64,000 nt of DNA from Arachis hypogaea (lineage: Eukaryota > Streptophyta > Magnoliopsida > Fabales > Fabaceae), in the NCBI RefSeq assembly GCF_003086295.3, contig NC_092048.1, forward strand, positions 41,602,425 through 41,666,424, written 5' to 3'. Shown in pieces: positions 43,067-55,663 of the stretch. Position 1 is the first letter of the stretch. Each line of letters starts with the position of its first letter. The translations under genes were made by a program, and so were the position numbers. The notes beneath the pieces were generated by a model. The model saw nothing but the letters and a program-made list of their open reading frames with translations. It ran no database searches and was not told where the DNA came from.

Positions 43067-43650
43067 TTAGATTTCTTTAAAGATCATCGAAAAGGACACG
43101 TTTTTCAGCATCTTGAGCTTCTTCTTGGCGCTCAACATAGCGGTTCCCTTCTCCTTCTTCTTCTCGTCCCCGTAATACTGCACATGCCCCGAATATCACT
43201 GAACCCGCAGCAACAACACACCACCGCCTTTTCTCTCATCCTCATCGGCACCGTAACACAACCACCACGACGACGACGGAAACTCACGTGCATAGAAAAG
43301 GAAGGGCACGTTACATTCCTTAGAACGGCGCCTGAAACCTCCATCGTTGACGGTGAGAATTAATTAGGAACCAAATTCTCCTTTTCTCTCTTCTGTGGTT
43401 TCCTATTTGATTATGCTAATTAGGTTTAACAAACAGCAAATTCAGAATTTCATGATGAAAATAGTAGATACAAAAATTGAAAAAATAAATATAATCAGAG
43501 AGAGACAGAGAGGAACTTACAAGAAGCTGCGACAGCGATGTGCTATGGCGACGGGCTTTTTTAGGAGTTGGAGAAGAAGAAGCTCTGCTCTCTGCCTCTC
43601 TCCGTGACCGTGACTCTGTTCTAGTCTCTACTCTCGGGCGTTGGAGGAGA
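43067..43650 (-). other. Gene-like GC-rich block, unrecognised
   Basis: The minus strand holds a CG-rich leader-like stretch, an ATG at 43344 (MEVSGAVLRNVTCPSFSMHV, followed at once by a GTGAGT donor-like site) and a later frame reading WCVVAAGSVIFGACAVLRGR then an acidic tail to a stop at about 43079. That frame looks like a membrane segment plus tail of a small protein, but an in-frame TGA interrupts it upstream. I do not recognise the family. The block lies inside a CACTA-like end (44166) and may be captured. Confidence 0.35.
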
Positions 43651-43789
43651 AGAATAAGCATCACTCAAGACTCTGATTCTCTGAAGATTTGGGATTAAAT
43701 TTTGGGAAAATGAGTGAAACGAGTACGGATGCGGGAAGCAAACGCGGGAGCAGTTTTTAGTTGATAAAAATCAACGGCTATTTTGTCGA

Positions 43790-44166
43790 TTTTATTTAAA
43801 ATAAAAATCAACACTCTATTCGTCTATTTTATATAATAAATTTATACCGTTCATTCAATTTAGAAAAGAGATTTCTATCGTCTAAATGTATCGACGACAG
43901 AAAGTGTCGATATTTTAATTATTAAAATAGACAACTAGTCTGTCGATTTTAAAGAAAAAAATTTCGACCCCTATTTCGTCGGTAATGTGACGATAGTGAT
44001 AATATGTTAAAAAATTGTCAAAATAATAGACGTCATTGTCGTCGATTTTAATATTTTTTTAATCATCTTTTTTTTTTATTTTATCGACGACAAACCGTCG
44101 AAAAATATTGACGGAAAACTTAGCCGTCGATTTTTAGCGTCAATAATTACACTGTTTCTTATAGTG
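43790..44166 (-). mobile_element. CACTA transposon terminus
   Basis: It ends TTTCTTATAGTG at 44166, i.e. CACTATAAGAAA on the minus strand. It has many copies of CGTCGATTTT / AAATCGACG in the preceding 370 bases. The partner end was not identified. Confidence 0.75.
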
Positions 44167-46118
44167 TAACACTATACAATATTACGGAGTCTAGAGTGTT
44201 CTCTCTCTTCTTATTAGTAATTTTTTTATGAATAAGTCTTTTTTAACCTAAGTTCCAGACTAGAGAACTTTTAAATGGTCAGAATCAGAGTGTCGCATGT
44301 ATATAAGAGTTTATATTAAATATTTTATGTAATGTGATATATGTTAAAGGAGTATGAGTCTGCTTCTTATGTGCATACGACTAATGCTAATTTTACAATT
44401 TTGCAGTATTAATCTAATGCCACGTGTGGAAGCTAACACTTATCGAACAAATGCAACTGTATATGTCAAGCAACTAACCATCATAACGAAAATATAAACC
44501 ATATATATGACACTAATAATCAGCAGTGGCATGCATCATTAACCCAATGTCTCTAAGCAAAGACAGATAGACGTGCTGCATTAGCAAAAATCTGTGATTC
44601 GAATTGAATGCAATGCATGGTACAGTCAAAACCACCAATTAAATATTCCCTGCATCACCCTAGCTGCTAGCTTCTCCCAACAGTGTCAGCTTTTCATGTA
44701 ATGTATGGTCCTCTAAGCCAACACCACGTGGTTAATGAAGCTTTTGATTCAGAACCCAACCCACCAAAGAGGGTTTTCAGATTTATAATTGGAAGGGGTC
44801 CTGCTTCCTAGTCTCTTTATGCTCAGCTATATATGCTGTGAGCAAAGCCCTAAGCATCGGAACACAGTGTTACTATGCACTTTGGGCCTCCGTGTTTTTG
44901 CACTCTCCAATTATGTTCAAATTCCATTCGGTTTGGATTATTAGTAATTATTTTTATGCTTGTCCAGGTGTTCAGACTTCAGATCATATTACTAAAACTT
45001 TGACTATACCAAGTCTAATCCATCAACAAAGATTTTATGAAAAAAAAATTTAGAAACTTTTAGTTGAGGTTGAGGGAACAAATTATTTATAATAATAACC
45101 AATCTTACGTTGGTTAATTAAGTTAATGAATTTATTTTACAATGTAGTATTAATGTATTATGGTTGCATTGATGCGAAGATATTTTATATGGTTATTTAG
45201 TTGTATGGTCGTATCATCATATTAATAAAAAAAATGTTTAAAAAGGCCCTAAATATATTCTTTTGAGGAGTTAAAAGTAGTGGAACGTTTTCTCTATAAA
45301 GATAGGAATAATAACTAGCCAAAGAATTTTAAGTAGGTAAGGTAATTTAGTTGTATTCATTGTTTCTTCTTTCTGTTTTTAACTCTTTATTAGCGTTTTG
45401 TACGAATAATGATATATGTGAAAGCAAAAATATTCTTTGTACTCCCTAGTCAAAATTTTTGAATTGGACATTTTAATACTCCACAAATTTTGTTAATCTT
45501 CAAAATTTTTCGAGACAAATTGATATCTTTTTAAGAGCGAGTAAATTACCTTATAATGATATTTTTTAGGATTTAATTATCTTATTATAATAAAATTCGT
45601 TAGAGATTTATTTGTTGTATATATTAAAATTTTAATTTTAAACATGACAAAGTAGCTGCTCAAACAAGCGAGAGTTATTGTTTAGGACTTCTAGTGTAAT
45701 AAAAATGTATTTGAAAGTAAAGTATTTGATAAATTATTTGGAGATGAAATTATAAGTTGTAAATCTTTTATGTTGATGAAGTTGAATTGATGCGAATTAA
45801 TGAGGTTTGGTGAAATTTCTGACTGAAGAGATGTGATGTATCAACGTTTCTTACTGCATATCCGAGGTACCATAGTTAATGTCTCCATTCCCATAACCAT
45901 AACCCTCTCTTATGCTCCCCACTACCCATATCACTTTCACTAATATTATCATCACCAATTCCTTTTGCTTCTCCTCTCTTCTCTCTCTCTCTCTCTAATA
46001 TCTTCTCTGGTCCCTTTTCTCCAATAATCTCTTGTGGGTCTTTCATTCTATTTCAATTTCATAATTAAGTCCACATATAGTTTTCTAGAATTGTTCTTGT
46101 TTCTTGAAGTGTTATCCA
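44167..46118. other. Intergenic region upstream of the CLE gene
   Basis: AT-rich with no coding match. A (CT)n run lies at about 45978-45996, and CACATATAG at about 46072 is a possible TATA-like site 45-50 bases before the ATG. Transcript evidence would be needed to place the promoter. Confidence 0.4.
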
Positions 46119-46400
46119 ATGAGATTGCCCAAGCTAATAATAGTTCTTATGTGCCTTTTGTTATTCATGGCTTGCATTGGGTCTAACATTACTACTATGG
46201 CAAGGAAAACTTTTCTTGGCAATAAAAACGTGCTTCATCATGGTTCAAAGAAGAAGAAGACAATTATAATTAGTGAGTGCAACGCCAAGAAGAAGGGACA
46301 TCATCATCGATTGTCTAATTGTTCAGAGAAGAACACAACAACAACCTTAGATGGCAAAAGAGTTGTTCCCACAGGTCCAAATCCATTGCACAACAGGTAG
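46119..46400 (+). CDS. CLE (CLAVATA3/ESR-related) peptide precursor
   Basis: CLE precursors are secreted and cut to 12-13 residue peptides that bind LRR receptor kinases and set meristem, vascular or nodule development. This single-exon frame encodes 93 residues. Residues 1-25 form a signal peptide (MRLPKLIIVLMCLLLFMACI). A basic, variable middle follows (KKKK, KKKGHHH). The C-terminal CLE motif RVVPTGPNPLHN (residues 81-92) is preceded by Lys and followed by one Arg before TAG. All invariant CLE positions (R1, P4, G6, P7, N8, P9, H11) are present. The start is the first ATG; the frame is open a little further upstream but without an ATG. The motif is closest to the A-type group (CLE9/10/16/17/21-like). 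It appears intact. Confidence 0.93.
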   Translation: MRLPKLIIVLMCLLLFMACIGSNITTMARKTFLGNKNVLHHGSKKKKTIIISECNAKKKGHHHRLSNCSEKNTTTTLDGKRVVPTGPNPLHNR

Positions 46401-46524
46401 TTATTAGAAGAAGTGTGTGTATGTGCAGAGGATTCATACTCTCCCTTTGTTATATAACAACGAGTAGTGTTTCTTCGCTTTGTTTTTTAGATACAATCTA
46501 AATGGATGTATATAAAAAATAGTG

Positions 46525-46530
46525 AATAAA
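46525..46530 (+). terminator. Possible poly(A) signal of the CLE gene
   Basis: AATAAA lies 125 bases after the stop codon, a usual distance for a plant 3' UTR. Confidence 0.4.
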
Positions 46531-48992
46531 CACTTACTATGAAACACATGGATTATGTCTTGCACAACGAAGCAAAAACTAATTAAGAAGACGCACATAA
46601 TGTATGTAATTTATGTCTGTGTTTTAATGTATTTTTTGGAAGTTGTACAATTTTCTTCTAAATTACTTCCTCAGTTCAAATTTTGTTCCTTAGTTCCCTT
46701 AATTAGTCTTTTTTTTTTTCTTTTCTAATTTTTCCTCCTTCATGCTTATTATATATGTATTATCTTGTACATGAGATTGTCATTAAACGAAAGTAGCTTC
46801 TTCCAATCCAAGGCATTGTTGGTACTGGCATTTTACGATATTACCTTAATAAAACAACATATATAGATTAGTTTTAAGTGTTTTGCTAATTAGTATAAGA
46901 AAGCAATCTTATATGGCCAATAAAATTTATTATTTTAGTTAATACTTGACTAATAAAAATATTTTTATATTAAATTTTAAATTTTAAACTATAATTTTTA
47001 AATTCTAATAGTATAAAAATAAATTATTGATCTAAAATATTAGTCTCTCAAGTCTCAACATTTCTCTTAGTATAATAAGGATACTTATTAATATAAGTAA
47101 GGTTAATAAACTGATAATTTTTTTATAGAAGAAAATTTCTTTTTAATTAAAGTTATTCAAGAATTGAAAATATTCAATGAAAATTTTTAATAAGTTTTTC
47201 TTTAGAAGATATACTCGTTAACAAATTTCCACTTCTAATTAATAATTATAACACAAGATAGTTTGTATAGCATATCAAGTAATTATATTATATATAAATT
47301 ATACATATCGTTAGTTTGAGATAATTATTAATCAAATATTTCTAATAACATCATTACATTACATGAATAATTATATTAATAATATTGTAAAAAGAATATA
47401 TATTGATGTTATTTTGACAAGGGAGATATATAAAGTCTTATCATATTTTATTAAGATATTTTGAAAAAAAAAAAATAGGAGGCTAAGGTTTGTAGACGAA
47501 AATGAAAGGAGGACATAAATTTATCAGTTTGACAAAATATATTTAGTGTAAAATTTTATGAAAAATAAAAGTAAATAAATACTAAAAATGCTACAATTAA
47601 TTATAAGTTAATGTTTATATATAAACCTTCCCTTCTGTTTGTTCCTCCCAAATACTCTATCACGGAATGTCTTAAAATTAAAGTAATGTGTGGGAACTAT
47701 TTCTATATATATATATTTTGTATTTGGTCTGGTGAGATAAAAAATAACTTTAGATTTAGACTATTTTAAACGTTTAAATTCTTTAATATAAATATTTTTA
47801 TTTTCAAATGTATTTAATATCTTTAATTTCACTTGATTATTTATTTATTTTTAATTTTTTTAAATTGTTAAACATTTTAACAAAGTTTAGGTTAGACTAG
47901 ATTTAACAACAAATCAAACTTAGTACTCAATAAATAATCTATACTAGGTTACATACCAGACTTAGATTAGTAAACTTTATTGCAGAGTTGGATTGTTATA
48001 TAGGTAAAACATGACCTAATCTAAGCTGTTTTCATCTTTAACTATGGATAAGACTTGAAGTTGACTTTGGCCTAGATCAATCAAAATGTTGGTTTTATTT
48101 ATTTATTTATTTATTTCTTCTTAATGGAGCAAAGAAAACTTATTATTTTTAATTTTTCAAAAGAAATGGGTAGACAAAAATAAAAGATAAATTAAATAAA
48201 GAGCATAAAATAAAAAATAAAACTAATAAACTAGGAGCATGAAATTGTTTTAACATTATAAATAAAATTCAATTTATAATATTACAAAAAGACTAAACTA
48301 AATAAAAAAATATTAAATTAATTTATGAAGTTACATTTTAAAAGACGAAATTGAAGAGTTTGGTAATGAGTATATTAAGCTATAGAGAAGGCAATAATGA
48401 TGTTAGTAACATTTTGGTACATGTTTGGGGGGTGGATTGATTTGGTTAAAAAGAGAAAGAAAGTGGTTGTGATCCGAATCCACGACCTGTGTATCGGCAA
48501 TGAATTAACGGCATTAAATGTGTGTGTCGGGGAAAAATTGAATGTGATGCCTGTGGCATATCTGCCATGCAGTATTAAATTCGAAAGCCAAGGGTTAAAA
48601 CTCTACTCCTCTTCTCTTTTTGCTTTTTTGTGTTTTGTATCCCTCCAAAACCTACTTTTTTTCACTTAACCAATCGCGCTTTTCCATTCTTGTTTCTAGT
48701 CTCCTTCTAACAGTAACACCAGTAGTGTACATCTCGAGGTTAAGTCAACATACATGCATACATACATACATACCTCATGCCATGCCATGTATCTGTCTGT
48801 CATGTTTTGTATGCTCCCACTTATCTTCGGTTTTGTTTGGGAGTTTAAATTTGGAGGGAAAAAGAAATGGAGGGAGATAGAGGCTAATAAAATAAGAGTT
48901 GTTGACTAGTATATACAGCAGAGACTAGTAATTAGCCAGGTTATCAACTTGAACGGATAGAATTAAAAATTCAAAAGTATAAAAATTTAATA

Positions 48993-48997
<5 letters not shown>

Positions 48998-49048
<51 letters not shown>
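48998..49048. repeat. (TA)n microsatellite
   Basis: About 25 TA units. Confidence 0.95.
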
Positions 49049-49054
<6 letters not shown>

Positions 49055-49751
49055 ATTAGATATAATAAAATAATATATTTATATATTTTATTATTTTAAA
49101 TTAGTTAATTACTAAAACTTCAGACTAATTAATCAATTATTTAATTAGTTTTTTTGGCTGTTTGACTAGTTTACTATTTACTAAATTTTATTCTAAATCG
49201 AACCAGTTAATAAAAATTCTTGATTAATTCGGTCGAATTAACTAATTTAATTTGATAAAAAATGATAATTAGAACATATTCCAAAGGACTTAAATACGAA
49301 TTATTCTATTATTATTGGCTCTTTTAATAAATGATCTCGGTAAATCTATAAATATTTGTTGAGTTTAAAAATATGTTCTTATTTTAGTAGAATGATTCAT
49401 ATTGAATTTACCTAAATTTTTCTATACAAAGAAATAAATAAAATAAAAAGAAAAAAAAGAAAAATACTTTGAGAGATGATATTTTGTTTAGCATATTAGG
49501 GTAAAATATCATTTATGTTCTAAATGTTTGACGCAAGTACAATGTTGTCCCTAATATTTTTTTTTAATCTTATTTGTGATCCAAATATTTTAAAAATAAT
49601 TCAGTGTTATCGCCCTGTTAATTAAAAATTACTAATGAAGTTGGTGACATATATAATAAAGATTAAAGAGTAATTATCTAAATTATTTTTAAAGGTTTAA
49701 AATTGGACACTTTAATTTTTTAAAATTTAAAATATAGTCTCTTTTTGTTAG

Positions 49752-49940
49752 TATGTTTTTGTTGAATTTGGATTCTCAAAATTTTAAATTTGTACTTTAG
49801 AGGGTAAAATGTGATCTTCTACCTTTGAATGGTTTCTCTCTCATATTTATTCTTGGTCCCACCTATAAAATAAATGGTGAGAGATCACATTTTACTCTCT
49901 AAAGTGCAATTCAAACTTTAGAGAATCCAAAACTGTTTCT
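49752..49940. mobile_element. Foldback MITE (hairpin)
   Basis: Two arms of about 75 bases pair with few mismatches. GGATTCTC and TTTAGAGGGTAAAATGTGAT on the left are matched by the complement of ATCACATTTTACTCTCTAAA and GAGAATCC on the right, with a loop of about 50 bases. GTTAGT occurs just outside both ends and may be the target duplication. Confidence 0.65.
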
Positions 49941-52499
49941 GTTAGTCCCAATATTAAGTTACACATGTGGTCGTTAAATATTTACGTGTGCAATTTGAAC
50001 AAATCAATCCTTAAAGTGAAGTATAAAATAGTTTTTGAATAGTCTAAAAAATCTCAAAATAGTCTATAAAAAATTTAATCTTTTCGAATTAGTTATATAT
50101 AATTATTTTTAAATTAATAAATTTTAATTGCTAAAATTTTTGGTCTATTTATTTTAAATTTGATTATTTATATAAAAATATTTCTATGTATTTTCAAAAT
50201 AAATTATAAATTAATTTTGAAAAGACACCATTTTTGAAAAAAATTAAAATAAATGGACTCATACTTATTTTTTATCATACAAGATATTAATTTAATTTAA
50301 TTCAATTTATAGGTGTCATATCCTATGGTCATTTTTTAGTGATGAAAAAGAGAAAAAAATAGTGTTATTTGAAAAGATAGGAGAACTTTCATTCAACATA
50401 AAATTTTTCATATAAGCAATTGAAAATATTTGTACAAATACTTATAAAAGTAACATTTTGAAACTGACATGCAATGAGAACCAATATAAACGAATTACAA
50501 AATTTTAATATAAAGCTCCTAATATATACTTTGCAACACTTGAAGAAATGTCTTGACAAGTTTAAGTATTTTATTGATATTCTTAAAAAATTTTGAAATT
50601 TATTAATTGTAATGTTGTATAAAATAGGCTTATAGTTAAAGCTATTTATACCATCACAGCTAGCAATTATGTCAAAAAAATATATTTTTTCACTTAAAAA
50701 TATTTTTTTTTAAATTTATTTGGTGTCATTATCTTGAAATTACTACGTATATAAATAATAACCTTTATAATGCAATGACTTCTTAGATTTAGTTGTTATT
50801 ATTATGATTAATAAATAAAATTATTTTTTAGTATATATTTTATTATTTTTATATTCTTTATTTATTATATTTTTTATTAATATTTTATTATCTTGATTAA
50901 TAAAAAATATTATAAGTGAACTTTTGAAAAATATTAAAAACGAAGAAATTATTTTTGGAATTTTAAATTTTTTTCAGGACCGTTTTAAAATTTTTAAATT
51001 TTTTGGGACTGTTATATACTTAAAATTGATTTGTCTAGCTCGTGCATGTGGATATATAACGACTATGTGTGTGATATTTTACATCAACCGTTAACGTTAT
51101 TGACTAATAAAAAAAAATTATATTGTCTAACAAAAATAAATATTAAAAATTATTTTATATATTTTAAAATATGAGAAACTAAAATATTCAATTTTAAAAA
51201 TTTCAAAAGACTAATTTAAATAATTATCCTACATTAAATGTTGGATGTTTCGTGTGACAAAGTTCTATATATTACTATAATATATACCATTAAAAAAATA
51301 ATATAATTAAAAATAGAAAAATAAATAAATTAACTTATAAAAGATTTATAATATGATAATACTTTTTTTACTCACATCATGTTTCTATATCTGTATAAAA
51401 CCATATTTTTCTCTATTAAATTGCAAAAATTTTAGAAAGGATGAAATTGAGTCACTTTTAAAATATTAGGAATACAAAAAATATAATCAATGATCATACT
51501 ATGATAAAGAATGCTTTTCGATGAAGAGTTAAGAATTCTTTTTATAATAAAAAAATAAAAAAACATCTGCAATGTATATTTTTTTAAAAATATTTAATTA
51601 TAATCATCACCTTTCATCTCATTTTATTTTTCATCTAACTTCATTTTTTACTAAAAAAATTTTAATAGGAATAAACTATTTAGATATAAAAAAATACCAT
51701 TTATATATAAAAATTAATTATCAAAATTAATTATTATATATTTATATATAAATATATATATTATTTAATTTTTTAATATGTATTTTATATTCTAATATAT
51801 ATTTTATAATAATAACTGATTTTAGACTCATTTTAGTATATACCGGATACGATTGTTCTGATACATCCCCAAACTCATTTAGAATCGCCTTATGTTATTT
51901 AGTAACAAAGGATAGGATTAGAAAATGCTTTACCTTTCAAACCCTTTTGTAAACCTAATTATTTCAGTTGCCCGAACTGATTTTTATACTTCCAAACAAT
52001 CAAACCTGAGGAAAGAAACTCATTTCTTCCCTCTATATCTTTCTTTCTCCTAAGTACCTTCTTTTTTTTTTCTCCATCCAACCTTACAAAGAAAGCATTC
52101 GGTAATTCACTTCACAATAATACATGTTATCACTTATTATAACATAGGGTCTAGTCAAAGCGGCTGATAATCTAGTTCATTAACAGCTTGAGAGGGGAGG
52201 GTGATTTTGTTAAGAGAAAAGAAGAATGTTCAAAAATACATATTATTCTAGTACTAAACAATGAAGTGTAAAAATATAAATACTGGATAATTCTATGATA
52301 AAAAAAAAAAATTGTGTAAAGAAAGAAAATAAAAAAAAATGTATAACTTTATTTTAAAAAATTAATAAAAATAAAATAGTGCATTCACCTAGACAAAAAT
52401 TTAACTATCTAAGAGTAAATTTTTATTTCTTTATCATTTTTTCTCTTCACCATAATATGTACCGTAAATACTAACTTCAATTAATCTACGGTGTAAAAG

Positions 52500-52900
52500 T
52501 TAGAGTGTTAGAGATAAAATTACACTAAACTTATGAACAGTAATGGAGGAGTAAATGTAACCTGAGTATCGAGTGATGGATCGATCTGGGAACAATTAAT
52601 TGAGCTATCAGTTAGATTAGTTGTAAAGTTAGTTAGTTAGTTGATTTGACTAATAAGCAAGTTAGTTAGAAAAACAGAAATAGAAAGCTGGCAGATAGAG
52701 GCGGTTAGCAAGTTTGTTATTCAATTTGCTTAGTTCAGCGAGATTGTATATATAGTTAACAAGTGAGCTTAGTCCATTGAATAGTTCATTGATCAATGAG
52801 AAACCAATATTCATTTCTCAACCATTTCCCTCTCTGTTCTTTCCTTTCACCTTGAGTTTTCTCTCTTCTATCTCCTTAGAGCTTACGACCCTTCAGTAAT
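52500..52900 (+). mobile_element. Possible Copia-type solo LTR fragment
   Basis: The stretch has GTTAGTTAGTTAG runs, a TATATATAG box at about 52748 and a pyrimidine-rich end with CTCTCTTCTATCTC, as in many short Copia LTRs. I could not define its ends or a target duplication, so this is a weak call. Confidence 0.3.
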
Positions 52901-53517
52901 GTACCAATTAGTTTGAGATTTTGGATTTAGTAAAATCTTTTTCCATTCATATTGAAACCCAATTAGGAAGAAACAATCACCATTAGCAGTTTGACACATT
53001 TTCGTAGTGATTTTTCATTTCTCAAGCCTATATATAGAAAAGGAATTACTTATCACCAACATACTGCCATTACTTAATAGGCTGTGTCTCTGGTGATCTC
53101 GTCTGTGGTACGGTGGCTGGCGGTGACTATGGGTTGACTGTCCAATGAGATGCTCACAAATGGCTTTCTCATTAGTAGCATTGACCTCTCCTTAAGATAT
53201 TAAACACAGTTAATTTTTGTTCTTTTACCTCCACCGAAGGAGTTGCTGGCCAGTGCTGAAAAGGGGCGAATTGTGCAGACGATGTCATTGGAGCAAATCT
53301 ACTCAAAGTGGGTTGGTTATGTGTCGATTGTTGTCAGCTGATTTCGGTATCTATGGCCGAAGGTGGAAGCTGATTGTGAGGTCAATGGGATGGTTATTGG
53401 TGAAGTAAGGGAAGACGGTGACATTTGTGCATGTGTGAAGGGTGATGCACAGCATCATGTGTTGTAGGACTGGGATGTTGGAGTTATTCCGGTTTGTTCG
53501 AGAATCCGAAGCAGAAG

Positions 53518-54219
53518 GATGTGTTCTTTTCAAGATTTGGATTTTCAGGATTTATCCTTTGTAGATTTCAGCTATGCTTGTCTAAAAAAATGTGTTCTTT
53601 CAAGAGCAAACCTTCAGTGTGCAAAGTTTCGGGTAAGTATGATTCTGACTGGACTTATAATACTTGCATGTCAATTCAACAAGTCTGGCAAAATTACACA
53701 AGATTGGGATGAATTTAGTATGGGTTGTTTCTTTAATTTGTGTATATTTTAAAATCCAACTTTATGATCATCTAAAAAATATACATCTTTTTAGTGTAAT
53801 TTATTTGCAAATGATCAATGTTACTTATTAATGCAGACTTTGCTAATATGAAAAGAACACATTTTCCAAGATTATGTTTCAGAATTTGTCAAGTTTTATG
53901 CTTGTGAGCTTGTCTTGTATTAGTTAGGTGCGGCGTGCGGGATTGTAAAATTGGCTGGTACTAACCACATTGTGCATGTTATCTTGATACTTATCTATTA
54001 TTCAATGTAATAGGATGTTTATGCCGAGTCTTCCATCTTTCACATACAATGCAACTTTGCGGGAGTAAATCATTGAGGAATTTTGTTTGTTTATATATTG
54101 TATGCATTTTTCAGCCTCTTAGTTATTTAATCTTGCTTAGGGAAGATGTGAATTGACTGGGGCAAATCTTCGCGGTGCTTTATTGGCTGGTGCATGCCTT
54201 CTGGGTGCAAATTTACAAG
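53518..54219 (+). pseudogene. FIP2-like pentapeptide-repeat/BTB gene fragment
   Basis: Two exons encode pentapeptide repeats of the A(D/N)LXX type. Exon a (about 53518-53632, GTAAGT donor) reads LSFVDFSYACLKKCVLSRAN then LQCAKFR. Exon b (54141-54219, TAG acceptor, GT donor) reads CELTGANLRGALLAGACLLG then ANLQ. In plants this order and wording match FIP2, a BTB-domain, pentapeptide-repeat protein reported to bind a formin. The exon expected between them (VDAEG-type segment) is missing, as are the BTB domain before and most repeats after. It is a relic, and it lies upstream of a CACTA end at 55140, so capture is possible. Confidence 0.75.
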
Positions 54220-54824
54220 GTTTGTTATTATATTTATGTGCTTTTTGTCCGTTTTGAATTTTTGATACAGCGGATCTATATCTTTTACAGCTAAATGCTG
54301 GAGTATCACTTGATAGTTCCATCATGTGTGTATTTTTGCCTCAACATTGTTCTAAAAATTTATTGTTCTTCGAGAATTGATATTTTAAAAGTTTATGTAG
54401 GTGTTTTGTTTTATCTTTTTCTTTAGGTTTGAAGTGGATTGTGTAGCTTCTATTTTATTTTTAAGTTTTGTAATTGTGTGAGGGTGTCAGAACATGAAGA
54501 AATAATTAAGAAAATGAAAGACGATTGTGAATATATTTGGAAATTTTTTTTCTTTGCCTGTTCTTTGTATACAGTCATTAGTGATAAAATCATCAATATA
54601 CATTTAGATTTTTTGGATCGTAAATCTGATATATTTATGAATTTTCTCTCTTTTAATTTTTATATTTCGATATAAATATTCTGAATATTTTTGTATTTAT
54701 TTAAAAAATTAATCTATGTTTGATTATTTATATATTTTATTGAAATATAATTATTTATGAAATCAAATTTTAATAGTGATATATATGAAATTAGTAAATA
54801 TCTATAATTAAGAAATAAGTAACA

Positions 54825-55140
54825 GCAACCGATTATGTGACCGATTTTAGATTTTCAGATTAGGCATCAGCGACCGATTTAGCGACCAATTTCATCAACG
54901 ACTGATTTTAGCGACCAAAAGGTGGATCGCTATTTAGCGACTGATTACCTCAGTGACCAATTTAGCGACCAAAATATTGGTCGCTATTTAGCGACCGATA
55001 TTGTTTGGTGAGGGTTTGGTGGCCTTGGTTAAAAATCGGTCGCTAAAATCAGTCGTTGTTTCAAATTTAGAGACCAAGGTTTTAGCGACTACCAAAATCG
55101 GTCGCTAAATTGGTCACTATACTGATAATTTCTTGTAGTG
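54825..55140 (-). mobile_element. CACTA transposon terminus
   Basis: It ends AATTTCTTGTAGTG at 55140. The preceding 310 bases contain a dozen direct and inverted copies of AGCGACCGATTT / AAATCGGTCGCTA, typical CACTA subterminal repeats. The partner end was not found upstream, so the element's extent is unknown. Confidence 0.82.
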
Positions 55141-55154
55141 ACATGTGCATCTAA

Positions 55155-55663
55155 GAAGAGTTCTACAGACATATTTGTTGAATTGAAGGTAAAAAAATAA
55201 ATATCTATAGAAAGTTCAACATAAGAAAATAGTGTGTTTTACAGAAAAGACCATGAACTATGTTTTTATTATGTAGACGCGCTTTACAAACAAACATGCT
55301 GTTGAGTTGGATATTGCATCAAAGGAGAAAATGAAGTTTATAGAATTGTACATTACAGAACTTCTTGCTAAGAAATCTGTCCAAACTCCTAACAAGGGAT
55401 ATGGTAATTGTTGTTTATTTTTATTTAGTTTTAAAATTATCTTAGCATATTAATGTACCTTTTTTTCTCTAAATTACTATCTAATGATTTGGGAGTTCTC
55501 AGTTTCTTCTGAATAGACTTAGATTGTTGTATGCATGTTAATATTTTCAGTGTTAGTTGAATATTCAGACGAAATAGTTAATGACAGTCTAGATAGGGTA
55601 GAGACTGATTCAAAAGACAATTTAGATGATATATCATTTGTTAGAATTGACATCTCCATATAA
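55155..55663 (+). pseudogene. Three-exon gene remnant, unrecognised
   Basis: Three segments join in phase across canonical introns: one ending at 55189 (STDIFVELK before GTAAAA), 55277-55403 (TRFTNKHAVELDIASKEKMK... ending PNKGY) and 55551-55663 (VLVEYSDEIVNDSLDRVETD... ending in TAA). The composition is charged and protein-like. The 5' part is cut off by the CACTA end 15 bases upstream. I do not recognise the family; a transposase-associated protein is possible. Confidence 0.4.

Larger units (their letters stand above)
46531..52500. other. Long AT-rich intergenic region
   Basis: No convincing coding region was found. It includes a (TA)n tract at 48998-49048, a (CATA)n-like run at 48750-48775 and a foldback element at 49752-49940. 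Frames at 48397-48880 and elsewhere lack conserved motifs. Short inverted segments near 49495 resemble MITE ends but have no clear partner. Confidence 0.5.

Noticed and set aside
46104..46118. Earlier start for the CLE precursor
   Set aside because: The upstream in-frame codon is TTG, which is not a normal plant start. The ATG at 46119 directly precedes the signal peptide.
48397..48880. Two overlapping frames of 86-90 residues
   Set aside because: No family resemblance, AT-rich context and no splice or promoter support.
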